Positions 1 through 9,110 of a DNA stretch of 64,000 nt are shown in pieces. The stretch comes from Albibacterium sp035514885 (GTDB taxonomy: Bacteria > Bacteroidota > Bacteroidia > Sphingobacteriales > Sphingobacteriaceae): positions 1 through 64,000 of the forward strand of contig NZ_DATJCH010000024.1 in the NCBI RefSeq assembly GCF_035514885.1. Reading direction: 5' to 3'. Position 1 is the stretch's first letter. Every line of letters begins with the position of its first letter. The notes under the pieces were generated by a model that did no database searches, was not told where the DNA came from, and saw nothing but the letters and a program-made list of their open reading frames with translations. Both the position numbers and the translations under genes were made by a program.

Positions 1-93
1 AGCCAATCGTTTTGCTAACTGAGATTGCTTAACAAATGCAAGTAGAATAGCGCCAAAAACAGGCATTAATAAAAGAAGGTATAAATTTTCCAT
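1..93 (-). CDS. nuoM: NADH-quinone oxidoreductase subunit M, N-terminal fragment
   Basis: The reverse strand from 93 to the window edge reads ATG then MENLYLLLLMPVFGAILLAF, a hydrophobic start like the first membrane helix of NuoM. It lies 16 nt downstream of the nuoL stop, in the usual nuoL-nuoM order. NuoM is one of the three antiporter-like proton-pumping subunits of complex I in the inner membrane. Only 31 codons are visible, so the call rests on position and the hydrophobic start; the rest lies outside the window. Confidence 0.75.
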   Translation of the reverse strand, partial: MENLYLLLLMPVFGAILLAFVKQSQLAKRLA

Positions 94-109
94 TTATTGC
101 AGTAATCCT

Positions 110-2029
110 TTAAATTGTATAAATGCCATAAAACAAGAGCAAAATAGCTCCTATAACCATTAAAAATAAATAAAATCCAACGTTACCCGATTGCAGAAGT
201 CTAAGCATCTTCCCAGATTCAGAGACTCCTCTTCCCAATCCATTAACAACTCCGTCAATTCCACTCCGATCTACAACACGGTATAGAAATCTGGAGAAAG
301 AATTAAGTGGGTTTACTATTAAGAAATCATAGATCTCATCAACATAAAACTTATGATATGATAAGTTCTCCAAGAAACTGCGCTCAACATGATCTGCTGC
401 AGGAACAACATTCTTCTGTACATACCTCATATAAGCATAAACTGCCATCAGTATTGCAGCCACTGCAGATACGCTCATCAATATATATTCGGTTGAATGG
501 TCTAAATGGAAAGGTTGAGTTAAGGCCACTGAATCTGCAAACACAGGTGATAAAAACTGCGCAAGAGATGCTCCTCCACCAAGGCTAGCTGGAATATTCA
601 AAAGTCCGCCAACCACTGAAAGAACCGCCAATACAATCAAAGGGAATTTCATCGATGCCGGAGATTCATGAATATGTTTCTCCTGATCAAAAGTTCCTCT
701 AAACTTTCCGAAGAATGTTAAAAACAGTAATCGGAACATATAAAAAGATGTAAATAAAGCACCGATTAAACCACCGATCCAAAGCGCTTTATTCTCTGAG
801 AAAGCATATGCCAAAATCTCATCCTTTGAAAAGAACCCTGATAATGGCGGTATTCCGGCAATAGCAATCGTTCCAATCAACATAGTAATATAGGTAACAG
901 GCAATTTCTTTCTTAAACCACCCATTGATCTCATATCTTGCTCATCACTCATCGCATGTATTACAGATCCTGCTCCTAAGAACAAAAGAGCTTTAAAGAA
1001 AGCATGTGTAATAACATGAAAAAGTGCTCCGGTAAAAGCCCCTACACCCAAACCAAGAAACATATATCCCAACTGTGAAACGGTAGAATATGCTAATACT
1101 TTCTTAATATCATTTTGAGTTATTGCAGTAGCAGCCGCCAATAAAGCAGTAAGCAAACCTATTACAGCAATAAGCTGCATAACAACAGGAGAAAGAGCAA
1201 AAAGAATATTTGAACGTGCAATCATATAAACTCCAGCAGTTACCATTGTAGCAGCGTGAATTAACGCAGAAACCGGTGTAGGTCCAGCCATCGCATCAGG
1301 AAGCCAGGTAAACAAAGGTATTTGAGCAGACTTTCCTGTAGCAGCAATAAACAAAAGGAAGCTGATCAATACAATCATACCATCACCTGACGCTAATCCA
1401 GCTACCTGAGGAAATACTCCAGCAAACTCTATTGTACCGAAGGTTATAAATATTAATAATACGGCTATTAGAAAACTCAAATCCCCTATCCGGTTCATTA
1501 CGAAAGCCTTTTTACCAGCACTTGCAAAAGAAGAATTCTTATACCAAAACCCGATTAACAAATATGAACACAATCCAACCCCTTCCCATCCAATAAACAT
1601 TACTAAATAGTTAGAACCCAGAACGAGTAATAACATAAAGAAGATAAATAGATTCAGGTAAGAGAAAAATTTATTAAAACCTGGATCCAGTTTCATATAG
1701 CCAATAGAGTACACATGGATCAGAAATCCAACTCCTGTTACAATCAGTAACATAATTGAACTTAATGGATCAAGCAAAAAAGACATAGAAACGTCCAGAG
1801 CACCCGCACCGAACCATTGAAATATAGTTACAATGCTTGTACCGTCTTCTCCACTCTGCCGCAATTGATAAACATCATAAAATAAACTGCAACTAATAAA
1901 GAAAGAAAGGAGAACCACCCCACTTCCAATAAAAGCAACAACCTTCGTGGGTAAAATATCTCTTCCCAGTCCATTAACCAAGAATCCGACTAACGGCAAA
2001 AGAGGAACTAACCAAATTAAATCTAACAT
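110..2029 (-). CDS. nuoL: NADH-quinone oxidoreductase subunit L
   Basis: This 639-aa protein is the distal antiporter-like subunit of complex I, which couples NADH:quinone electron transfer to proton pumping across the inner membrane. It is almost entirely hydrophobic with about 15 predicted membrane helices. The family's conserved GWEGVGLCSYLLIG stretch (residues about 147-160, containing the essential glutamate) is present. So is the lysine in GKSAQIPLFTWLPDAM (about 233-248) on the proton path. The C-terminal part contains the long lateral-helix region. Length is normal (about 610-650 aa). It follows nuoK with a 4-nt gap and precedes nuoM, consistent with one transcript. Confidence 0.97.
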   Translation of the reverse strand: MLDLIWLVPLLPLVGFLVNGLGRDILPTKVVAFIGSGVVLLSFFISCSLFYDVYQLRQSGEDGTSIVTIFQWFGAGALDVSMSFLLDPLSSIMLLIVTGVGFLIHVYSIGYMKLDPGFNKFFSYLNLFIFFMLLLVLGSNYLVMFIGWEGVGLCSYLLIGFWYKNSSFASAGKKAFVMNRIGDLSFLIAVLLIFITFGTIEFAGVFPQVAGLASGDGMIVLISFLLFIAATGKSAQIPLFTWLPDAMAGPTPVSALIHAATMVTAGVYMIARSNILFALSPVVMQLIAVIGLLTALLAAATAITQNDIKKVLAYSTVSQLGYMFLGLGVGAFTGALFHVITHAFFKALLFLGAGSVIHAMSDEQDMRSMGGLRKKLPVTYITMLIGTIAIAGIPPLSGFFSKDEILAYAFSENKALWIGGLIGALFTSFYMFRLLFLTFFGKFRGTFDQEKHIHESPASMKFPLIVLAVLSVVGGLLNIPASLGGGASLAQFLSPVFADSVALTQPFHLDHSTEYILMSVSAVAAILMAVYAYMRYVQKNVVPAADHVERSFLENLSYHKFYVDEIYDFLIVNPLNSFSRFLYRVVDRSGIDGVVNGLGRGVSESGKMLRLLQSGNVGFYLFLMVIGAILLLFYGIYTI

Positions 2030-2033
2030 AAAA

Positions 2034-2354
2034 TTACCACCTAAGTCTATTTAATATATCAATATCTATTGATCTCGTATTTCGGTATACCATCATGATA
2101 ATTGCCAAACCTACAGCCACTTCCGCAGCTGCCAATGCCATAACAAAAAACACAAATACCTGACCGGATGCATCTCCGTAAAACACAGAAAATACAACTA
2201 ACAATAGATTTACGGAATTCAACATCAACTCAATAGACATCATGATTACAATCACATTTCTACGAATTAATACACCGATTACACCAATTGCGAAAATTAA
2301 GCTACAAAATAAAATGTAATGGTTTAATGGGACACTCTGTATTGTTTCAAACAT
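2034..2354 (-). CDS. nuoK: NADH-quinone oxidoreductase subunit K
   Basis: A 106-aa protein with three membrane helices, the normal size of NuoK, a proton-channel subunit in the membrane arm of complex I. The stretch MMSIELMLNSVNLLLV carries the conserved membrane glutamate of helix 2, and a second acidic residue lies in AAAEVAVGLAI of helix 3. It sits between nuoJ and nuoL with gaps of 3 and 4 nt, so translation is probably coupled along the operon. Confidence 0.97.
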   Translation of the reverse strand: MFETIQSVPLNHYILFCSLIFAIGVIGVLIRRNVIVIMMSIELMLNSVNLLLVVFSVFYGDASGQVFVFFVMALAAAEVAVGLAIIMMVYRNTRSIDIDILNRLRW

Positions 2355-2357
2355 AAC

Positions 2358-2855
2358 TTAGGCTTTTTTCTTATCCTTTTTACCTAATAATACTGCTCCT
2401 ACCATAGCGGTAAGCAATAGAATAGAAGAAATTTCGAATGGCAATAAAAACTCTTTAAACAGCACTTTACCTAAATTGCCAACCAAGCCTATCTCCGGAT
2501 TTATAATCTCTAAAGGAGGCGATGTTTGTAAAACTTTAAAAGAAGCTGCTAATATAATAACAAAACACATTCCCGCGATCACACCCATAGCTTTCACAAA
2601 AACAGATTTTAAAGGTTCGCTGTCTTCATTCATGTTTAAGAGCATAAGCACAAAGAGAAAGAGAACCATAATCGCACCCATATAGATTATGAAATTTACA
2701 ACAGCCAGAAACTGAGCATTCAATAAAATATAATGAATAGAGAATGTAAAAAAAGTAACAACTAAATAGAGTACACTATGAACCGGGTTTTTACTAATGA
2801 TCGTCATTACTGCAAAGAATAACGATAGAAAGGCTACAAAATAAAACAATGTCAT
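2358..2855 (-). CDS. nuoJ: NADH-quinone oxidoreductase subunit J
   Basis: A 165-aa membrane protein with about five helices and a short lysine-rich cytoplasmic tail (GKKDKKKA). The conserved NuoJ helix-3 region appears as NFIIYMGAIMVLFLFVLMLL (residues about 54-73), and the family's HSVLYLV motif precedes it. NuoJ lies next to the quinone site in the membrane arm of complex I. Gene order I-J-K-L is preserved, with 5 nt to nuoI and 3 nt to nuoK. Confidence 0.96.
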   Translation of the reverse strand: MTLFYFVAFLSLFFAVMTIISKNPVHSVLYLVVTFFTFSIHYILLNAQFLAVVNFIIYMGAIMVLFLFVLMLLNMNEDSEPLKSVFVKAMGVIAGMCFVIILAASFKVLQTSPPLEIINPEIGLVGNLGKVLFKEFLLPFEISSILLLTAMVGAVLLGKKDKKKA

Positions 2856-2860
2856 ATATA

Positions 2861-3382
2861 CTATTTATTGAGAGATAATTCTTCTAAATTAATGAACGGC
2901 TGTTCTACCAATTTATCTTTACCATAAATAAAATCCTTCCGTAAATATTCAGGTGGCACATGAGGACCGTCCAGGTAAATGGCTTCCTTCGGACAAGCTT
3001 CTTCACAAAGACCACAAAAAATACAGCGTAACATATTTATTTCATAAACCGCAGCGTATTTCTCTTCCCGGTAAAGATTTTCTTCGCCTTTTTGACGCTC
3101 AGCAGCAATCATGGTAATAGCTTCAGCCGGGCAAGAAAGAGCACATAAACCACAGGCAGTACAGCGTTCTCTTCCAAACTCATCTCGTTTCAGAGAGTGC
3201 ATACCTCTAAAATTTTTAGAATACTCACGAGTTTCTTCGGGATATCTTATTGTATTCTTCTTCATAAAAAAATGTCGAAGAGTAATGGCTAGCCCTTTAA
3301 AAATAGCAGGCAAATATATCCGTTCCCAAAAATTCATGGGCTCCTGTTCTAAAATCTTTTTTCTATTACTAAGTGATTGCAT
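2861..3382 (-). CDS. nuoI: NADH-quinone oxidoreductase subunit I
   Basis: A 173-aa ferredoxin-like subunit that holds iron-sulfur clusters N6a and N6b and passes electrons toward the NuoB cluster N2. Two classical 4Fe-4S motifs are visible: CTACGLCALSCP (about 75-86) and CIFCGLCEEACP (about 120-131). The N-terminal NFWERIYLPAIFKGLAITL is the amphipathic membrane-associated segment. Methionine 16 is an alternative start, but the longer form is normal in length. It is embedded in the nuo operon, 11 nt after nuoH. Confidence 0.97.
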   Translation of the reverse strand: MQSLSNRKKILEQEPMNFWERIYLPAIFKGLAITLRHFFMKKNTIRYPEETREYSKNFRGMHSLKRDEFGRERCTACGLCALSCPAEAITMIAAERQKGEENLYREEKYAAVYEINMLRCIFCGLCEEACPKEAIYLDGPHVPPEYLRKDFIYGKDKLVEQPFINLEELSLNK

Positions 3383-3393
3383 TTCTATATGTT

Positions 3394-4431
3394 TTAGAAA
3401 AACTTATCTTTTAATATAATAAATACTCCTGTCAAAGCTATATTAGCAAGAGCCAATGGTATCAACATCTTCCATCCTAAATTCATCAATTGATCATATC
3501 TGAACCTCGGTAAGGTCCAACGAATCCACATAAAGAAGAATATGAAAGCAAGTATCTTTGCGAAGAACACAAACACGCCTATAATTGTAATCCAATTTGC
3601 AGAAAGACCCAAATCATACATGAAAGGGAAATTATACCCTCCAAAATATATCGCAGCCATTAATGCCGAAGAAACGAACATATTAATATATTCAGAGAAC
3701 ATATATAAGCCCAATTTCATAGAAGAGTATTCTGTGTGATAGCCACCAACCAACTCCGTTTCACATTCTGGTAAATCAAAAGGTACGCGGTTAGTTTCTG
3801 CAAACGCACATACCAAGAAAATCAAGAAACCCAGTGGCTGAGCCCAGATATTCCAATTCACAAAACCTTCTTGCTGTGCCACAATCTCTTTTAGCGAAAG
3901 TGATTGTGTTACCATCAATAGCGCAATAATAGACAAGCCCATTGCTAGCTCGTAGCTAATACTTTGAGAAGCAGCGCGAACTGCGCCCATCAGAGAGAAT
4001 TTATTATTAGATGCCCATCCTCCCAGCATAATGCCATAAACTCCCAAAGCTACTACACCGAATATGTATAAGATTCCTACATTGACGTCTGCAACTTGTA
4101 ATTCAACAACCCGATCACCAATCGTAAGAGCTTGACCCCATGGAATAACAGCACTGCCGATACAGGCAGTTATAATTGCCAAGGTGGGACCCAGTATAAA
4201 TAAAGGTTTATGTGCGCCTGCAGGAATAATTTCTTCTTTAAAGAAGAATTTTCCTCCATCACATAAAGGCTGCAAAATTCCAAAGATACCAGCCCGATCA
4301 GGACCAAGTCGATCTTGCATAAAACCAGCAACCTTTCGTTCAGCTAAGGTTGAGTACATCGCAATTACTAAAGTAATAACGAATACTACAATGATGAGAA
4401 TAAATTTTTCTATTATGAATGCAAATTCCAT
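3394..4431 (-). CDS. nuoH: NADH-quinone oxidoreductase subunit H
   Basis: A 345-aa protein with about eight membrane helices that forms the floor of the quinone-binding chamber of complex I. The family signatures AERKVAGFMQDRLGPDRAG (about 29-47) and ETNRVPFDLPECETELVGGY (about 211-230) are both intact. So is the C-terminal RWTLPRFRYDQLMNLGWK. Length is typical. The gene lies between nuoG and nuoI with 22- and 11-nt gaps. Confidence 0.97.
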   Translation of the reverse strand: MEFAFIIEKFILIIVVFVITLVIAMYSTLAERKVAGFMQDRLGPDRAGIFGILQPLCDGGKFFFKEEIIPAGAHKPLFILGPTLAIITACIGSAVIPWGQALTIGDRVVELQVADVNVGILYIFGVVALGVYGIMLGGWASNNKFSLMGAVRAASQSISYELAMGLSIIALLMVTQSLSLKEIVAQQEGFVNWNIWAQPLGFLIFLVCAFAETNRVPFDLPECETELVGGYHTEYSSMKLGLYMFSEYINMFVSSALMAAIYFGGYNFPFMYDLGLSANWITIIGVFVFFAKILAFIFFFMWIRWTLPRFRYDQLMNLGWKMLIPLALANIALTGVFIILKDKFF

Positions 4432-4453
4432 AGTTTTATTGTGCGAACGCTAT

Positions 4454-5464
4454 CTATTTTAACTTTTCTGCCCTTTCAAGCTGCTTTTTATTTTCAGCTT
4501 GTAATTTTAAATTCTCCTTAATAACAGGAGGCGGAGCTGGTAATTCATAATGATTCGAAGAAATAACAGATGTATTTTTAACCTTTCTTGGCCCATCAAT
4601 TACCCAATCCGAAGTTGCTTTCTTATCAAAACGACAATCATTACAAATAAACTCTTCTAACTCCCCAAATTCATCCTTCCGGCCAGTAACCCGCAAAACC
4701 TCTTCCCCTTTATACCATAAAGTAACTTTTCCAGAACAGGTTGGACAATCGCGATGTGCTTCGACTGGCTTTGTAAACCAAACACGATTCTTAAAACGAA
4801 ATGTTTGATCTGTTAAAGCTCCAACCGGACAAACATCAATCATATTTCCAGAAAAATCATTATCAACTGCATTTGAAATATAAGTTGATATTTCAGAAAC
4901 ATCTCCTCTTCCTAAAACTCCATGAACTCTTTTATCAGTAATTTGATCTGCAACCATTACACAGCGGTAACATAAAATACAGCGTGTCATGTGCAGCTTA
5001 ATCTTATCACCAATATCTATCTTATCAAAAGTACGTCTATCAAAATTATAGCGAGTTTCCTCGATACCATGCTTATAGCTCAAATTCTGCAAATCACATT
5101 CTCCTGCCTGATCACAAATAGGGCAATCCAATGGGTGATTAATCAATAGGAATTCTACAATACCCTTCCGCGCTTCAAGTACTTCCGGAGAAGTTATATT
5201 CTGCACTTCCATGCCATCCATAACACCCGTTCTGCAGGAAGCAACCAACTTAGGTATAGGCCTTGGATCCTTTTCAGAACCCTTACTTACTTTAACTAAA
5301 CACGTTCTGCATTTACCACCACTTCCTTCTAACGAAGAATAATAACACATAGCAGGAGGTACTACATCTCCGCCTATCTGCCTAGCTGCATTCATGATAG
5401 TTGTTCCCGGCTCAACCTCAACCAGGATTCCATCTATACTTACTTTTATTTTTCCTTCAGACAT
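4454..5464 (-). CDS. nuoG: Short NADH-quinone oxidoreductase subunit G, iron-sulfur domains only
   Basis: A 336-aa protein with only the iron-sulfur half of NuoG. The N-terminal 2Fe-2S ferredoxin domain has C40, C52 and C55, plus a fourth cysteine near 77. A His-Cys3 4Fe-4S site follows (HPLDCPICDQAGEC, about 115-128). Next comes a CILCYRC motif (about 162-168) completed by VCPVGAL (about 211). A further pair, CPTC (about 239) and CNDC (about 276), resembles the off-path N7 cluster of some NuoG proteins. The large molybdopterin-oxidoreductase-like domain of E. coli NuoG (about 900 aa in all) is absent, and the reading frame ends cleanly. I regard it as a lineage-specific short form, not a broken gene. 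It functions in electron transfer from NuoF/E toward NuoI. Confidence 0.92.
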   Translation of the reverse strand: MSEGKIKVSIDGILVEVEPGTTIMNAARQIGGDVVPPAMCYYSSLEGSGGKCRTCLVKVSKGSEKDPRPIPKLVASCRTGVMDGMEVQNITSPEVLEARKGIVEFLLINHPLDCPICDQAGECDLQNLSYKHGIEETRYNFDRRTFDKIDIGDKIKLHMTRCILCYRCVMVADQITDKRVHGVLGRGDVSEISTYISNAVDNDFSGNMIDVCPVGALTDQTFRFKNRVWFTKPVEAHRDCPTCSGKVTLWYKGEEVLRVTGRKDEFGELEEFICNDCRFDKKATSDWVIDGPRKVKNTSVISSNHYELPAPPPVIKENLKLQAENKKQLERAEKLK

Positions 5465-5475
5465 AGCTTCTTTTT

Positions 5476-6819
5476 TTAGCTATTCACCATAGCATAGTTC
5501 GCTAAACCATAATTCCTGCTCTGTGATTCCACGGGATTATTAACATGCCACTCAAATTCATCGCGAAAATGTCTGATAGCACTTGCAACCGGCCATGCGG
5601 CAGCATCTCCCAACGGACAAATGGTATTACCCTCAATATTCTTTGCCACATTTACCAATAAATCCATATCACTCGGTCTTCCCTGACCGTGTTCTATACT
5701 AAACAGAACCTTTTCCATCCAGCCGGTACCTTCTCTACATGGAGAACATTGTCCACAGCTTTCATGGTGATAAAACCTAGCAAAATTCCATGTATTCCGA
5801 ACGATGCATTGATCTTCATCAAAAGCAATAAAACCGCCGGATCCTAACATAGTACCACTCACAAAGCCACCTTCTGCCAAAGATTCATAGCTCATCAAGC
5901 GAGGTGCTCCTTCAATCGTTTTTAAAATTAAATTAGCCGGTAAAATAGGCACCGATGAACCACCTGCCACCACTGCTTTCAATTGTTTACCCTTAGCTAT
6001 TCCACCGCAGTATTCATCTGAATAGATAAACTCCTCGACAGGTAAACCCAATTCTATTTCATAAACACCAGGCTTATTCAAGTTTCCTCCTGCAGAAATC
6101 AATTTAGTTCCGGTACTTCTTCCAACACCAATCTTTGCATATTCTGCTCCGCCATCATTAATGATGGCAACCGTTGTTGCGATGGTCTCAACGTTATTTA
6201 CTACTGTCGGACAGTTATATAATCCTGAAACAGCTGGAAATGGTGGCTTTATACGGGGATTACCACGTTTGCCCTCCAAAGACTCTAATAAAGCGGTTTC
6301 CTCTCCACAAATATAAGCGCCTGCACCCGGATGAACATAGATTTCTAAGTCATAGCCCGATCCTAAAATATTTTTACCTAAAAAGCCATTAGCTTTAGCT
6401 TCTGCAATTGCCTGTTCAAGGATACGAATCTGTTGCATCATCTCCCCACGAACATAAATATAAGATGTATGCGCGCCCAATGCAAAACTTGAAACGATCA
6501 TTCCCTCAATTAATAAATGAGGAATATAGGTCATTAAATAACGATCCTTAAATGTACCTGGTTCAGACTCATCTGCATTACAAACTAAATAACGTGGAAC
6601 TCCCTCCGGCTTTGCTAAAAAACTCCACTTCATACCAGTTGGGAAACCAGCACCTCCCCGACCACGAAGACCAGAAGCCTTTACTTCTTCAAGCACACTT
6701 TCAGGTCCCATCGTCTTAAACGCCTTTTCAACAGCACGGTATCCTCCCATACGACGATATACCTCGAATGTATTTATCCTAGGTATATTAATATGTTCAA
6801 GTAATAATTGACGAGTCAT
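5476..6819 (-). CDS. nuoF: NADH-quinone oxidoreductase subunit F
   Basis: A 447-aa flavoprotein that binds NADH and FMN and feeds electrons into complex I. The glycine-rich FMN/NADH motif GLRGRGGAGFPTGMKW lies at about 50-65, and the second glycine cluster GAGAYICGEETALLESLEGK at about 166-185. The N3 4Fe-4S site is visible as ESCGQCSPCREGTGWM (about 353-368) with its distal cysteine in NTICPLGDAAAWP (about 395-407). Length is normal. It follows nuoE by 7 nt and precedes nuoG by 11 nt. Confidence 0.97.
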   Translation of the reverse strand: MTRQLLLEHINIPRINTFEVYRRMGGYRAVEKAFKTMGPESVLEEVKASGLRGRGGAGFPTGMKWSFLAKPEGVPRYLVCNADESEPGTFKDRYLMTYIPHLLIEGMIVSSFALGAHTSYIYVRGEMMQQIRILEQAIAEAKANGFLGKNILGSGYDLEIYVHPGAGAYICGEETALLESLEGKRGNPRIKPPFPAVSGLYNCPTVVNNVETIATTVAIINDGGAEYAKIGVGRSTGTKLISAGGNLNKPGVYEIELGLPVEEFIYSDEYCGGIAKGKQLKAVVAGGSSVPILPANLILKTIEGAPRLMSYESLAEGGFVSGTMLGSGGFIAFDEDQCIVRNTWNFARFYHHESCGQCSPCREGTGWMEKVLFSIEHGQGRPSDMDLLVNVAKNIEGNTICPLGDAAAWPVASAIRHFRDEFEWHVNNPVESQSRNYGLANYAMVNS

Positions 6820-6826
6820 CTTACCC

Positions 6827-7348
6827 TTATTTATTTTTTAGCTCCTTTATTAATTGGCTCACACTTTCCTCTGTCAGGTTCTCATAGAAAGTATATTCAG
6901 GTCCGATCTGTAAAACAGGACCCTTACCGCATGCTGCGATACATTCTACACCTCGCCAACTAAATAAGCCATCACTTGTAACTTCACCTTCTTTTACTCC
7001 TAAGGTATTCTCAATATGCGTCATTATTTTCTCAGCCCCTACCAAACAACAGGGACCAGTACGGCATACTTCTAAAACATATTTACCTTGAGGTCTAAGG
7101 AAGTACATGGTATAAAACGTTGCAACTTCATATACCTCAATATATTCTAAATTCAAAAACTCAGCTACCTTGTTCATGGAAGGAACACTAAGCCAACCAG
7201 CTATTGCCTGTACCTCATGTAAAATCGGTAACAAAGCTGATTTCTGTCTGCCTTCTGGATAACGACTAACAATCTCGTTGAATTTACCTATCAATTCAGG
7301 AGTGAATTCAACGTTCTCAATGTTATCAGTATTATTTATATTAAGCAT
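6827..7348 (-). CDS. nuoE: NADH-quinone oxidoreductase subunit E
   Basis: A 173-aa thioredoxin-fold 2Fe-2S protein (cluster N1a) that docks on NuoF. The four cluster cysteines appear as CRTGPC (spacing Cx4C, about 96-101) and CIAAC (Cx3C, about 136-140). The N-terminal helical part has the family pattern around ALLPILHEVQAIAGWLS. The start overlaps the end of nuoD by 8 nt, which suggests translational coupling. Confidence 0.96.
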   Translation of the reverse strand: MLNINNTDNIENVEFTPELIGKFNEIVSRYPEGRQKSALLPILHEVQAIAGWLSVPSMNKVAEFLNLEYIEVYEVATFYTMYFLRPQGKYVLEVCRTGPCCLVGAEKIMTHIENTLGVKEGEVTSDGLFSWRGVECIAACGKGPVLQIGPEYTFYENLTEESVSQLIKELKNK

Positions 7349-8576
7349 CTAATTCTCCTGCTATAACATTTAAACTACTCATATTAATGATCGCATCTGA
7401 TAGCAGCATACCACTACTCATTGGTGCGTACATTGCATAATTAATAAAAGATGGTCTACGGAAATGCAAACGATAAGGTGAGCGGCCACCATCATTTATT
7501 AAATAAAATCCGAGTTCTCCATTCGCTCCTTCAACGGCGTGGTAAACTTCTGATTTTGGTGTCTCCAATTCTCCCATTACAATCTTGAAATGGTAAATCA
7601 AAGCTTCCATATTATTATAAACTTTCTCTTTCGGAGGAAGGTAAAATTCAGGAACATCTGCATGAAATATTCCCTTTGGCTCCTTTTCTAACTTTTCTAA
7701 AGCTTGCTCAATGATTCGCATACTTTGACGCATCTCCTCATTCCTAACCATATAGCGATCATAAACATCCCCATTAGTTCCAACAGGTATATCAAAATCA
7801 AATTCTTCATAAGAAGAATAAGGTTCTTGAACACGCACATCATAATCAACGCCCGTAGCACGAAGAATCGGGCCGCTCCAACTATATTCTAAAGCAGTTT
7901 CGGGAGTTACAGCTGCTACACCGGAAGTTCTTTCAATAAAGATTCTGTTTCTATCAAATAACTTTGTAAACTCGTCTAATACGGCAGGGAACTGTTTAAT
8001 AAACGAACGTATTTTAGCAAAAGCTCGTTCATTAATATCGCGCTCAAACCCTCCGATACGACCAATATTGGTTGTTAAACGAGATCCGCAAATCTCTTCA
8101 TAAATCTCATAGATCTTCTCACGCTCATGCATTAAATACAAGAAACCAGAGAAAGCTCCGGTATCCACACCCAAAATACCATTACAAATAATATGATCTG
8201 TAATTCGAGCAAGTTCCATAATAATTACACGCATATAGTCCACCCTTTTAGGCATTTCTATATTCAGCAATTTTTCTACTGTCATATGCCAACCCATATT
8301 ATTTATAGGCGACGAACAATAATTTAATCGGTCTGTTAAAGGTGTAATCTGGTAAAACGGTCTATGCTCGGCAATTTTTTCGAAAGCACGGTGAATGTAC
8401 CCAATCGTAGAAACACCACTCACAATTCGCTCTCCATCCATTTGAAGAACATTTTGAAACACACCATGTGTTGCAGGGTGGGTTGGCCCTAAGTTTAACG
8501 TAATCAGATCCTCCTGAGAATCATTATCATTATAAACAGGTGCGTTATTCGTTATTCTAGTGATCGGGTCGGCCAT
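7341..8576 (-). CDS. nuoD: NADH-quinone oxidoreductase subunit D
   Basis: A 411-aa homologue of the [NiFe]-hydrogenase large subunit, forming the quinone-binding site with NuoB. The hallmark LGPTHPATHGVFQ (about 29-41) is intact and includes the quinone-site histidine loop. The middle (GGFERDIN) and the C-terminal FRRPSFINYAMY also match the family. The hydrogenase nickel cysteines are absent, as expected. nuoC and nuoD are separate genes here, 9 nt apart, not fused as in E. coli. Confidence 0.97.
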   Translation of the reverse strand: MADPITRITNNAPVYNDNDSQEDLITLNLGPTHPATHGVFQNVLQMDGERIVSGVSTIGYIHRAFEKIAEHRPFYQITPLTDRLNYCSSPINNMGWHMTVEKLLNIEMPKRVDYMRVIIMELARITDHIICNGILGVDTGAFSGFLYLMHEREKIYEIYEEICGSRLTTNIGRIGGFERDINERAFAKIRSFIKQFPAVLDEFTKLFDRNRIFIERTSGVAAVTPETALEYSWSGPILRATGVDYDVRVQEPYSSYEEFDFDIPVGTNGDVYDRYMVRNEEMRQSMRIIEQALEKLEKEPKGIFHADVPEFYLPPKEKVYNNMEALIYHFKIVMGELETPKSEVYHAVEGANGELGFYLINDGGRSPYRLHFRRPSFINYAMYAPMSSGMLLSDAIINMSSLNVIAGELDA

Positions 8577-8585
8577 AATATAATT

Positions 8586-9110
8586 CTATCGTCCAAAAAA
8601 ATAATCCTTCTTATCAACTCGGTTCGGATCTTCCAATGGATACTCTTTACGCATGGGGAACACGTCCATATCATCCACATTCAAGATACGATTCAAATCA
8701 GGATGGCCCAAAAAGCGAACACCAAAAAAATCGTACGTTTCACGTTCCATCCAATTGGCACCTTTCCATAGCACAGTTGCACTAGGAATCTCTGGGTTCT
8801 CTCCGTTAATAAATACTTTCAAGCGAATTCTGAGATTATTTACAAAACTATGCAAATGATATACTACTCCAATGGAAAGATCGCGTTCAGGATAATGAAC
8901 CGCAGTAATATCTGTCAGGTAAATAAATTGCAATTCGACATCCTTCTTTAAGAACTCCAATACTTCAATAATCTGATCCTTATTAACTTCTATGGTTAGA
9001 AGACCATAAGGCGCATCGGTATTTACAATCGTATCCAAGAAACGATCCTGTAATCGCAATAAAAGAGCTTCGTTATTCAACCTATCTTCCATTATTCGTC
9101 TGAATTCCAT
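8586..9110 (-). CDS. nuoC: NADH-quinone oxidoreductase subunit C
   Basis: A 174-aa peripheral-arm subunit of the 30-kDa complex I family. The signature WMERETYDFFGVRFLGHPDL (about 120-139) and the terminal KEYPLEDPNR are clear. The predicted start at 9110 overlaps the end of nuoB by 29 nt. Methionine 7 (9092) would shorten this to 11 nt, and both starts are plausible. NuoC has no cofactor and serves as scaffold with NuoD. Confidence 0.95.
   Translation of the reverse strand: MEFRRIMEDRLNNEALLLRLQDRFLDTIVNTDAPYGLLTIEVNKDQIIEVLEFLKKDVELQFIYLTDITAVHYPERDLSIGVVYHLHSFVNNLRIRLKVFINGENPEIPSATVLWKGANWMERETYDFFGVRFLGHPDLNRILNVDDMDVFPMRKEYPLEDPNRVDKKDYFFGR

Noticed and set aside
4454..5464. NuoG as a truncated pseudogene
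   Set aside because: The frame is intact, all cluster cysteines are kept and gene order and spacing are normal, so a short functional form is more likely.
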